A DNA stretch of 64,000 nt. Origin: Sweltsa coloradensis (lineage: Eukaryota; Arthropoda; Insecta; Plecoptera; Chloroperlidae). A model generated the notes under the pieces. The model saw nothing but the letters and a program-made list of their open reading frames with translations, was not told the DNA's origin and made no database searches. The DNA lies in NCBI GenBank assembly GCA_024449915.1, contig JAMZAV010000067.1, forward strand, positions 496,001 to 560,000, written 5' to 3'. Positions 1 through 10,608 of this stretch are shown one piece after another; the stretch's first letter is position 1, and every line of letters begins with the position of its first letter. The position numbers and the translations under genes were made by a program.

Positions 1-2551
1 TGTGTTATTACTTGCAAGATGGGAACAATGGAAACCAGGAGTTGTCAAGCCATTATTTCCTGTCAGAGGAGATATGTGACGTTCGACATTAAGTGGTAGG
101 GACAATCGCAAATTGTCAATCCTACTTCCATTGTTAACATTTCTTTGAGAACTGAAGGAACTGCTTTGCACAGGACTAGCTCCAGATCTTGGTATAACAT
201 ATACCTCGTCATTTTGTGGTTTTAAAAGTGTCAGATCAGTTAGCTGATCTCTGATACAACTCGTCCTTCCAAGCGTTGACTGGTCACCATGCAACTGAGC
301 TTCTACAGTCATGGAAACACTTGCATCGTCCTTATCAAGTTCATTCAACAAGTGCTCTATGGTGATCCTTGTCTCACTTGCAACATCTAATCTGCCTCGC
401 AATGTTTGGTTCGTCGTACTTATACATTGATCGAGCTCATTCTGAACGGCCGGCTCTGGGTTCGCTACTGGACCAACAGTTTGCTTAAGCTTCCTGGTCA
501 TGATTCTGTTTATTGAAATTTGACGAATGTTCACAAGTTTGTTGTTCAGAATCTTGTAATTCGATCGAGGTAAACTTAATCCGAAGTATAATGCTGCTAT
601 GAGAGTTAACACAATCGTTTGGTTTTGTACTACTGCCACCATTCGTAAAAAGAGTGTTATTTCGAAAGCTGGCGAGGAAGAAGACTCCCATGGAAACCAT
701 TCCCTGCGAATAAATGTTACTGATCAAAAAGATTTTAACTTATTGTATTCCGATGACTGTAGATAGTTAACTTACTATAGCATGCTTTAGCTTAGGCTCT
801 GCACTTAAGATGAAATTTGTCCTTTAACTACCAACAGATTATAATATTAACTTCCCATATTTAGTTATAAAATATATTACACAGAGCTTCTAAGAATTGC
901 ATTTATGTCCGCTCCTCTGTGTTTGGTTACTTCGTCATGTTTTACATTTTCTCCGAAATGCTAGATTAGTTATATTGTTATTTTACTGATTAAAAAAGTT
1001 AAATCATTTCAATGAAACTTGTTATTCCAAAATGTTTATATCATATCTAAAATTTACATTGCCCACATTAGTTGAATTAGCTGGCTATTTAAACACAAAA
1101 CTATATTTGCATGTGTATACATAGTTAAGTTGACGAAGACGATGACGACTAGGAAAGAACAAACACCCCCTTTCCACCCTGTCCCTGTGGTTTGTTTTGA
1201 CTAGAATTCGTTATTCCTTACTTCACCTCTAAGCTACAGGACCGCAGTATGACCAAACCTCACGTACAGATGAGCCCCTCGTCATATACTTCATGTTCAC
1301 CCTCGACCATGAATAAAACAAAATCAAGGGCAGAGTGTAAACCATACAACTAGACACCTATGTTTTCTTAAGGCCAATGGTGTACATAGATTTTCCAATT
1401 TGAGTGTAAGTTTTGTATAAATAAATGAAAAAACTTTTTTTTTACAATAATATAATGGTGTTTAAAAAAATATACCTTGTACGGAATCTTCGTTCTGGTA
1501 GTAAGTTGAAAAATGCATCCATAAGAATAACGAAATACACAATGCCCGTGAATACAACTTGAAACACAACAATTTTGTAAGAAAATGAACGTGTCTCAAT
1601 AAATTCGAGTATCTGTTCTTTGTTGTCTAATTTTTTCAGTTTAATCATTCCATCCAGTAAACCAAACACGTTGCGTAGTTTTTCCATTTTGAACCCGGTC
1701 AGTATTACAACAAGTTTGAGGATTTCAATTATTTAAAACAAAAATACTGGCATAACTGCTATAGGATCAGTTTGGTTCACATATATCGCCATTGGGTACA
1801 GGAAAAGGGCCTGAAGTGAGGCAGTTATAATAATGAACCAGGGATTAATTTTAATAAAAAGATGCAGAGCCAGACGCAGGGGCCGATGTTTGACCAGCAG
1901 GTTGGCCAACCTGGGGCTGAAGTACTTCATGTAGAACTTGAGGTTGCGATCACCAGAGTCAGGCCAGAAACCTGCAAGAAAATGAGGAGACTTCAGAATG
2001 TGTCACTACTGAAGTTTGAATGAGTAAACTCAATCAATACTGGTCGATGTGTATTGTTAAGGACAGCTGAGCCTAACACACTCAAATGTGTTAATATTTT
2101 AAAGATGGACGAACACATTTTGTGCTATTAACATTTTGCAAATTATCATACGATGATAGTACATCGTCACTTTTCGATATTATGGTGATGTAAAGATTAA
2201 ATTCATACCTAAAATACCAACGTCGATTTTTTCGACGTAGTGCAGATCACATAATATAATTCAGTTATGTTGATTTGTAATGATTGTTAATGTTTTAGAT
2301 GAGAAACTTATTCTGCGCAACCAGCAAATAGAATCACTTTCCAAACACACAGCTCAGGTAAGTCTGCCGCAACAGCGTTGGGATAAGTCCAAATTGATTT
2401 TTTCCCATTATATATAAATGCAAAATAACCTTAATCTTGCAGTAGATAAAATGGCCTTACCTTGCCAGTATAACAGCCTTGTGTAGGTATCAAACAACTT
2501 GTGATCACCACCATCTTGTTCCATTGTTTCTTTATCTTTACAGCACATCAT
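1..2551 (-). pseudogene. OR-1: odorant receptor, 5' exons, partial, with nonsense codon
   Basis: Left-truncated member of the insect odorant receptor (7tm_6) array; it would be a seven-pass dendritic membrane receptor. Exon 1 is 2461-2551 (starts MMCCKDKETMEQDGG), exon 2 is 1476-1971 (GFWPDSGERNLKFYMKYF, TM1-TM3), and exon 3 is 703 down to the window edge (EWFPWESSSSPAFEI, TM4, start of the long loop). Junction phases match those of OR-2 and OR-3, and exon 3 is open to the edge. Exon 2 carries an in-frame TAA at 1733-1735, where OR-2 and OR-3 have a Leu codon (CTA to TAA, two adjacent changes), so the product would stop in TM2. I call it a probable pseudogene or null allele; exons 4-7 lie outside the window. 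A second copy of exon 1 lies upstream at 7063-7153. Confidence 0.85.
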
Positions 2552-3343
2552 GGGTATTCTGATAAAATACAATTTCTAAATACATTTTCTCAGAAGAAAA
2601 TCTAGATAAATTTTAAGTAAGTATTGCCACTATCTGAAATAAAATCGATGATATCCTGAAATGATTGTTGTTGTCAGCACTGAGATTTTCCCGTTCTTAT
2701 TTAACTAAACAGCTGTTTTACTTGCATATAGATTCAATTCTAGATGAACTTGCGGTTGACGCTCAGGCGTGTATCGTAGCAACCGCCATTACATAATATC
2801 GTATGTAGATTCTGTCGCCAACGCACTTTATAAACACAATGCCATCGATGCGAAAATAATGTTCTTCAAATGATCAGTATTTGAAATATAAAATAGCGAC
2901 GATGTTGGATGGGTCATAAAGAGAAGTTAAATGTCTCTTGAATAAAACGGACTTTTTCTAAATTGACCGACACTTGATTTCAACTAATTATTAACATTAT
3001 CTTTGAAATCATCAATTGATGAAAAATGGAAATCATAAGATCAAGAAAAGTTACTTATAATATTGTATGAGTGGTTGATGCCAATTGTCCAATAATTTGA
3101 TCAAAGAATGATCTATTGACAATTAACAAATGAAAAATACTGACAATCGATAACAACATTTTAAAATCAAGAGATCTATTGATACCCTTTGAAATGTCAA
3201 TTGTAAATCAGTTAAAAGTTCCAAATATGAGTTAATACCAGCAATTTAACATTATCAATTGATAAACAAATTTTAATTTCTAGTATGGGGAATCCTCCCA
3301 AAAACTTTCTACGTTGGAATCAGGGACTCAAACTAATGATCCA
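2087..3343. repeat. Segmental duplication, copy a (OR exon 1 and 5' flank)
   Basis: About 1.25 kb, almost identical to 5571-7948 once the 1.1-kb TA-element at 5723-6843 is removed from the latter. It spans the end of intron 1, exon 1 and about 0.8 kb upstream. The right end stops abruptly in '...ggactcaaactaatgatcca', where satellite relics and a LINE begin. The very high similarity indicates a recent event. Confidence 0.85.
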
Positions 3344-3383
3344 TCACTAGTATGCTTAGTAAGACTGCATCATCAAGATATGC

Positions 3384-5326
3384 TCCTAAATTAGATCGTA
3401 CTGCCCTGAAGTGTCATTTAACAATGTATTTGCTTCTAAATTAGATCGTACTGAGCTTTTTAATCAATATTTATATGGCAATTTCACTGTTCCTTCTGAC
3501 CCAGCTGTGCCTATTAACATACCGGTATCTAATGTCTCCTCTCACAGTATTAATAACATATCTACTACACCTTCTGAGGTAAGAGAACTTATAAATAATC
3601 TTCAATCTAGTCGTGCGACTGGCCCAGATGGTATTGGAGCTATATTTCTTAAAATTGTTCCTCTGTTTTGTCTCAACCTTTGGCTGTCATATTAAACAAG
3701 ATTTTTATGACAGGTAATTTTCCATCTGCCTGGAAACAGGCAAATGTCATACCATTGTTTAAAGCAGGAGACAAAACATCTGTGAAATGCTATAGACCAA
3801 TATCAATTCTTCCGATTCTGTCTGCCATATGTGAAAGAATTGTCCATCATCGTCTCTTGGCCCACACTCTTCCACTTCTTTCGCCTGAACAACACGGATT
3901 TCTCCCTAACTGTTCATGTCTCACCAATCTTGCAGTCCTCCAACATCATGCCACTAATGCCTGGAAAACCGATCCCAGCTGGACGTTGCCTAAATTGATA
4001 TTGCAAAGGCATTTGATTCTGTAAGCCACAAACACCTTCTTTACAAGATCAAAGAGCGTTTTGGTGTGAGTGGTAATTTCCTTAAGCTCATTAAGAATTT
4101 TCTTACAGATCGAAAGCAACGTGTAATTATTGCCGGTTCATCTTCCTCTTGGTTACCAGTGCTATCTGGTGTCCCTCAAGGCAGTGTATTGGGCCCTCTC
4201 CTTTTCGTGTTGTTTGTAGACGATCTTGTAGACAGACTTAAACCGTTTGCTTGTGATTTTCTGTTGTACGCCGACGATTGTAAAATTTTTAAAATTGTGT
4301 CGAAATTATGTGATGCAATCGTTCTTCAAGATGCATTAACAGCGTTTTCTCAATGGTGTTTGGATTGGCTTCTCCGTCCTAATCCTGATAAGTGCTCATT
4401 GTTAACAATTTCATTGCGGAAATTACCATTAGTTTCTAATTATAATTTGTCGGGGCAAGTCATTCAGCGAGTTACTAAAATGAAAGATCTTGGTGTCCTC
4501 ATAGATTCAAAATTCCTTTTCATTGAGCACATTTCCAAAATAACTTCAAAAGCCATGTCCCTTTTGGGTTTATTATATAGGTTCACTGATATTCGTGACC
4601 CAACTGCTCTAAAATCATATTTCACGGGCTGTGTTTTACCTGTGATTGAGTACTGTACTCCAATTTGGGCATTATCAGCTGATACCAACATTAAAAAATT
4701 AGATAGAGTACTTTCATTTTTCTGTGCAATTGTACGTCATCGTGTCCCAGCTTTTAATGCCTGGTCTCGTCAACAAATTATGAGTGAACTTTTCATGACA
4801 GATCTAGCCACTCGAAGAAAACGCTATGACATGTCCTTCTTGCACCGTATCATCAATGGCATTTTCCGGTCCACCAGTCTTGTCTCCATGTTTCCACTTC
4901 ATGTTCCATCCCGCTTTACTAGGCTTACGCACCTTTTCCATGTAACTAGACCTAGACTTTCTATTACCCGTAGATCAATCACCTTTCGTTTACCTTCCTT
5001 TTATAATAATTTACCTAATTTACCAAAGTTCGACATATTCTCTGATTTTAATACTTTCAAAAAATCAATCCGTGATTGGACTGCAGTTGATGGTCATTAG
5101 CATTTCCCCCTCTATTCTTTCAAACATTTTTTTTACTCTTATGTTTGTTGCACTTATAATTTTGATATATTTGTTTATTGTTAATTAATATTTTTAATTG
5201 TTTGTTAATTTGTAGGTTTATTAATTGTAATTTTAATTTTTACTTATTTATATATTTTTTAGGATTGTCTATGTAAAATGGTACTTGTGCTGTACGAGAC
5301 TCTTATATAAATAAATAAATAAGTAA
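3384..5326 (+). mobile_element. Non-LTR retrotransposon (Jockey/CR1-like), 5'-truncated
   Basis: Reverse transcriptase fragment in three blocks (3411-3695, 3668-4024, 4066-5100) broken by frameshifts near 3665 and 4010. Visible motifs: SSRATGPDGIG, PLFKAGDKTSVKCYRPIS, LSPEQHGFLP, AKAFDSVSHKHLL, SGVPQGSVLGPLLFVLFVDD and the catalytic LLYADDCKIFK. No endonuclease domain remains. The 3' end is a short AATAAA-type tail (about 5308-5326). It sits in relic satellite between the two copies of the OR exon 1 block. The 5' junction shows a local duplication of 'aaattagatcgtactg'. Inactive. Confidence 0.9.
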
Positions 5327-5329
5327 GAA

Positions 5330-5570
5330 TGCACTAGTTTGCAATATAAAAATAAATGCACAATTATGATATGCTAGAATGTACCTGTGTATCACGTTAT
5401 AATGCACTAGTATGCAATTTAAAAATGCATCATTATATCCATGCTAGAATGTACCCGTATATTGTGTTATAATGCACTAGTTTGCAATATAAAAATGCAT
5501 CATTATGCCATGCTAGAATGTACCCGTATATCATGTTATAATGCACTAGTTTGCAATATAAAAATGCATC
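5330..5570. repeat. 69-bp satellite (3 x 23 bp)
   Basis: About three and a half monomers of period 69-70. Each monomer is three 23-mers of the form (g/t)AATGCA-n5-ATg-n2-ATG-n2-a, e.g. 'gaatgcatcattatgccatg...'. It flanks the LINE on its 3' side; relics also occur at 3344-3383. Confidence 0.85.
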
Positions 5571-5722
5571 TGTTAATATTTTAAAGATGGACGAACACAT
5601 TTTGTGCTATTAACATTTTTGCAAATTATCATACGATGATAGTACATCGTCACTTCTCGATATTATGGTGATGTAAAGATTAAATTCATACCTAAAATGC
5701 CAACGTCGATTTTTTCGACGTA

Positions 5723-6843
5723 CACTCTAAATTAAAAGAGCGGAAAAACACTCAAATCGAGTGAAATTTCGCTCCTTTTTTAGCTTGTATTTGCACCACT
5801 CTTTCTGAGTGGACACCACTCCTAGAATTGAGTGAAATAATTCCACTCAATTATAGAGCGAAATTTTCACTCTGAAATAAGGGTGATAATCGCTAATAAA
5901 AGATCGAAATTCACTCAAATAATAGCGATATTTTGGCTTTAAAGATACTCTCTACTCAGGCTATTAATAACTCAAACAGAAGCTAAAATCACTCAAAATT
6001 TAGACAAACTAACTTAACTAAAGCAGCTGTATGCAAACATCACGGTAATAATATGTAGATGGACGACTGCGTTCTCTCTCCTCACTGTGGACGCCCATGA
6101 AAAGGCATGCATATAATAATATGCATTATTATCTAGGCCTACAGCACATGATATAGGCCTACACATGGAATATTATGTTGTTTTCAACTAAAACAATGAA
6201 AACGCAATGAACTATTCGTGCATATAGAAGTACAACAGATGTCGACATTTACCTTTTGCTTTTCGGCGTTTTCTGCAGAAAATGCCCTTTCTATTAGAAC
6301 GTTGAACACTTCATCACTACACCAGTCACAACCATTTTTGCTAGAAGACTTACACTGGCAATGCGCACACGGTCACGAATTAACACACACTGACGAGTTG
6401 GTTTCGACGATGCCGGGCGTGGACAGAGGACCGTTTATATATTGGAATGCCCTACCTCGTTCTTTGCCATGAGTATATGAAAAGCAATCACCAGTGACAT
6501 GTTTGAAACGTCGCCGATAAAATCTCTGCTATTCATCCCCTAGACTTGGCACCGATCAGGACAATACAGTAGACATACAATAAGAAGAAGCCCCATTCAT
6601 CCCTTAGATAAATCTCCACACTAATCCCTTGAACAAGCTTTATGCATCGCTCACTATTGACTAAACATCGCTAACTAAAGAGCGGTGTCACACGGTCACT
6701 CAGCACATTTGAGCTAAATAATGATCACCCAATACATCGAGTGACAATTCCAGTAAAAAATGAGTGACGAACACTCAAAACGAGTGAAGTGACCATCCGC
6801 TCGGCGTATTGAGTGAAACAAACCACTCAAATAATTTAGCGTG
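5723..6843. mobile_element. Non-autonomous TA-target DNA transposon, 1.1 kb
   Basis: Inserted in copy b of the exon 1 block; copy a shows the empty site '...ttcgacgTAgtgcag'. It is flanked by TA on both sides (721-722 and 844-845 of the respective lines, i.e. 5721-5722 and 6844-6845). The terminal inverted repeat begins CACTCTAAATTA / CACGCTAAATTA. Many internal ACTCAAA/GAGTGAA subterminal motifs. I see no credible transposase; a short ORF at 6218-6472 has no recognisable domain. Tc1/mariner-like by target site only. Confidence 0.75.
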
Positions 6844-7062
6844 TAGTGCAGATCACATTATATAATTCAGTTATGTTGATTTGTAATGATTGTTAATGTT
6901 TTAGATGAGAAACTTATTCTGCGCAACCAGCAAATAGAATCACTTTCCAAACACACAGCTCAGGTAAGTCTGCCGCAACAGCGTTGGGATAAGTCAAATT
7001 GATTTTTCCATATATATATATGCAAAATAACCTTAATCTTGCAGTAGATAAAATGGCCTTAC

Positions 7063-7153
7063 CTTGCCAGTATAACAGCCTTGTGTAGGTATCAAACAAC
7101 TTGTGATCACCACCATCTTGTTCCATTGTTTCTTTATCTTTACAGCACATCAT
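7063..7153 (-). pseudogene. Duplicated odorant receptor exon 1 (exon 1b of OR-1)
   Basis: 91-bp copy of OR exon 1, nearly identical to 2461-2551, with intact ATG ATG start, frame and GT donor. It sits in a duplicated block (5571-7948, copy of 2087-3343) that also carries part of intron 1 and the 5' flank. No exon 2 follows it before the other exon 1. It is therefore either an orphan exon or an alternative first exon that could splice over copy a to exon 2. The block's upstream side is continuous with the 5' flank shared by OR-2 and OR-3, so this is the copy still next to the ancestral promoter region. Confidence 0.75.
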
Positions 7154-8080
7154 GGGTATTCTGATAAAATACAATTTCTAAATACATTTTCTCAGAAGAA
7201 AATCTAGATAAATTTTAAGTAAGTATTGCCACTATCTGAAATAAAATCGATGATATCCTGAAATGATTGTTGTTGTCAGCACTGAGATTTCCCGTTCTTA
7301 TTTAACTAAACAGCTGTTTTACTTGCATATAGATTCAATTCTAGATGAACTTGCGGTTGACGCTCAGGCGTGTATCTTAGCAACCGCCATTACATAATAT
7401 CGTATGTAGATTCTGTCGCCAACGCACTTTATAAACACAATGCCATCGATGCGAAAATAATGTTCTTCAAATGATCAGTATTTGAAATATAAAATAGCAA
7501 CGATGTTGGATGGGTCATAAACAGAAGTTAAATGTCTCTTGAATAAAACGGACTTTTTCTAAATTGACCGACACTTGATTTCAACTAATTATTAACATTA
7601 TCTTTGAAATCATCAATTGATGAAAAATGGAAATCATAAGATCAAGAAAAGTTACTTATAATATTGTATGAGTGGTTGATGCCAATTGTCCAATAATTTG
7701 ATCAAAGAATGATCTATTGACAATTAACAAATGAAAAATACTGACAATCGATAACAACATTTTAAAATCAAGAGATCTATTGATACCCTTTGAAATGTCA
7801 ATTGTAAATCAGTTAAAAGTTCCAAATATGAGTTGAAACCAGCAATTTAACATTATCAATTGATAAACAAATTTTAATTTCTAGTATGGGGAATCCACCC
7901 AAAAACTTTCTACGTTGGAATCAGGGACTCAAACTAATGATCCAGCATAATTTATGCACAAATGGTTGGCTGCACAACAAAACAATGACGGTAAAGAAGT
8001 ACTGACAAATATATTAAAAGATTTTTAGACAAGTTACCTGAAATACATATATATATATATATATTATTTAATACAATCCA

Positions 8081-8205
8081 GAAATTAAAATAGTCCGCCC
8101 TGACCGGTGTTCGAACCACGGATCTCCCACATTCCAGGTGAGCGTCTTAACCCCTAGACCACCATGACGGGTACATTTTAATCTCTGAATTGTAGTTGCA
8201 TTATA
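8081..8205 (-). mobile_element. tRNA-derived SINE (SINE-1)
   Basis: The minus strand reads a tRNA-like head with A-box 'tggtctaggggttaagacg' and B-box 'ggttcgaaca', then a short body ending 'aatttctg'. Same family as 13316, 19017 and 19747. The head does not fold as an intact tRNA gene. Confidence 0.7.
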
Positions 8206-8592
8206 CATCTAAATGGATGGAACAGCACTGCAACGAATATCTGCTGCCTTTGAACTGTCCACCAAACATTAATTATATTGTTATATATAATATATAAAAA
8301 TTATAATATATAAATACAAAATAAATATGAAATAAATATAAAATATAATACAATTTTTTTAATTTCTGGATTGTATTAAATAAAAACAATTACACCTACG
8401 GGAGTGTTTCCCGATCAACCAAATTGAATAAATAAATAAAAAAAAATATATATATATAAATATCAACGTTTTACAAAAGATAGCAATGAAATCGTTTGAC
8501 ACACACTCACAGTGACAGCCAGTCTCGCTACTGACGCTAGAACGTCGCACTGAATCAAGTTTCCCAGGCTACCCCGTGTGTTTGTTGTGTGG

Positions 8593-8606
8593 GTTGCTAT
8601 GGCAAC
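8593..8606. promoter_or_regulatory. X-box-like (RFX) palindrome upstream of OR-1
   Basis: GTTGCTATGGCAAC fits the RFX X-box pattern (inverted GTTGCC half-sites). It lies about 1.4 kb upstream of exon 1b in a block of roughly 120 bp conserved in all three OR 5' flanks. RFX factors drive ciliary gene expression, and OR neurons are ciliated. Function is inferred from motif and position only. Confidence 0.5.
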
Positions 8607-9879
8607 TAAGGGTCACGTATTGCGTGTTTTTCGTAATATAAAATATTCCTTTACGGTAATTTCCTTGAAAATCTCAATAATTTAAAACTAATATCGGCTT
8701 TCTTCTGTTTTTTACAAACAAAAAAAGAGGAGAAAATTGTACGTTTTATTTCGTTTAACGTACGACTAGAAATAAAACGCTTGTATAAAAAATGTATAGG
8801 AAAAACTCTCCAAACAACGAAATGATTTGTTCGTAGTTTTGACATAGATTGTGTTGCATAAAAATTCACAAAGGCTCAATGCTTATTAAATAATAAGTGG
8901 ATGATGAGAAGCCGACCATTTTCTGTCCGATTCATATAGAAATAATGACTGGGGCGTATTATTCTTGCCTTGTATTTTTATTAGGCATGTTACTCGCCCT
9001 CTTATAGACAAATTGAAGTGGTGTTATTGGCATTAAATTATTTATATCGCGTTTAAGATTCAGAATCAGATTCAGATGTATTTTATTTTTATTACATAGT
9101 AATACATAACTAGATGCGTAGCAATTTAATGTATGTAGCTACATAAAGTTAATTAGAGATAAAATACATAGCAATATTGATTATGAATGATCATTGACAC
9201 AATTATAAGGAATATCACAACGAGCATAGCCCTTGAACACAGAATTGTGTGTGATATCCCTAAAAAGAAAATATAATAAAATTGATATTACAATAGGTAC
9301 TTTAAATTTAACAATATGGTGCTGGGAAAAAAATAGATAGTAAAAAACTATAGAGAAACTCAACAATTAAACATAAAATGACCCACATTCAAACATTCAA
9401 ACAAGTTACATTTAAGGCCTTAATTATAACATAATGGTAGGTTTTTAAAAAAGAACATTAGTATAATGATAAACCCACAAAATCTTGAAGAGATTTGTGA
9501 GTCGGCAATTTTAAAATTCAGCATTAAAATTGGGGTTTGGTGTGGACGTGCACATATAAGAGAGAAAATAAAATGTATAATAATATGTACAATGCTTACA
9601 AACTATTACTAGATAGCTAGATAACAATGAGAACGTTATGGGAAGAGAGGCAAAGCTAATTTTTAGTATATCAACAAGATTAACTAAATTTTCGAAGTGT
9701 TTTAGCCAGGTGCTGGTTCATTGTTTTAAAAGAGCAATGGATGCTGAACATTTGGTCAAGTTATCCACGATTATAGCGTCGTAAGAACTAATATTGTAGT
9801 ACTTATGTTAATTTCACACATAAAGTAAACAATTATAACCACGCATTTGAACGATACTTTTGAATTCTGTTGTTGTCGT

Positions 9880-10330
9880 TGTCGTTGTTGTCGCAGAGCC
9901 GACTGGTTAAAATAGGTATTGAGTGAGAATAGAGACACCAGGATATCTGACCAAATATCACCATTCGCAATACGATTAAGCAAAGCGATATCCGAACTTA
10001 ATCTACGAGAACTTAATGTTGCAATATTGAGTAATTTCATTATTTTCATGTTTTGTAGAATTCCTACAGGTAGGCACTCGACACTTTACTATTGCAAGAA
10101 GAAATAAGACCACTCGGTCAAGCTGTTTGAGACAAGAGTCGGGGGCCATTGAACATATAGGAGAGCAATATTAAACAATCGGTAAGATGCATACTGTGTA
10201 GTTCGTTCTTAAAGCTACAGGGTAGTTTATGTCCATGAATCCTTACAGAATAATACTTAGTTAAGTATAGAAAATACAATAGAAAACTATAAAAATACCA
10301 TATTAAACAATACATTATTCAATAGTAAAC
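9880..10330 (-). mobile_element. Decayed LINE RT fragment in OR spacer
   Basis: Minus-strand translation gives broken matches to the C-terminal part of the LINE at 3384-5326 (FMDIN-PVALR-, CILPIV-YCSP, then SSRRLSSDIALLNRIANGDI). It occupies the same place just 3' of exon 7 in the OR-2, OR-3 and OR-4 units, so it was present before those units duplicated. Confidence 0.7.
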
Positions 10331-10608
10331 TATTATTATATTCCAACAGTTAACTGCTGAATGTGGAAATGGGCAAGTGAATCTATAACATTGTGTAGGG
10401 AACAATTGCAGGGGAGAATAGGAAGTGGACTTCGCCCAACAATCCATACACTATACTATATACTATCATGTCAGTGAGATTTGTTCTTTATAAGCTTTGT
10501 CTTCTTGTCCACGTTAAGGTAATAATCTTGTGTTGGTAAGAGAGGTTCAGAGATCTCTGCAGCAACGGAGATTTGCTCAAAGATATATAGTGAATCCATT
10601 TTTAACGA

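Larger units (their letters stand above)
5571..7948. repeat. Segmental duplication, copy b
   Basis: Second copy of the exon 1 and flank block, separated from copy a by a LINE and satellite DNA. It has acquired the TA-flanked element at 5723-6843, absent from copy a, which shows the uninterrupted junction at about 2236-2245. The block continues seamlessly past 7948 into sequence shared with the 5' flanks of OR-2 (34730 onward) and OR-3 (53080 onward). Confidence 0.85.
7949..9879. other. OR-1 upstream region and spacer
   Basis: Non-coding. It carries a minus-strand SINE (about 8081-8205), AT-rich simple DNA (8280-8350), the conserved X-box block (8500-8625), and then unit-specific spacer that aligns with 34860-36250 and 53200-53775. 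I see no gene here; the short ORFs are not conserved in frame between units. Confidence 0.6.

Noticed and set aside
485..727. 80-codon minus-strand ORF overlapping OR-1 exon 3
   Set aside because: Alternative frame of the exon; splice phase and the WFPWE frame select the other frame.
9880..10330. LINE remnants as extra OR exons
   Set aside because: Their broken translation matches the reverse transcriptase C-terminal region, and OR exon 7 was located separately.
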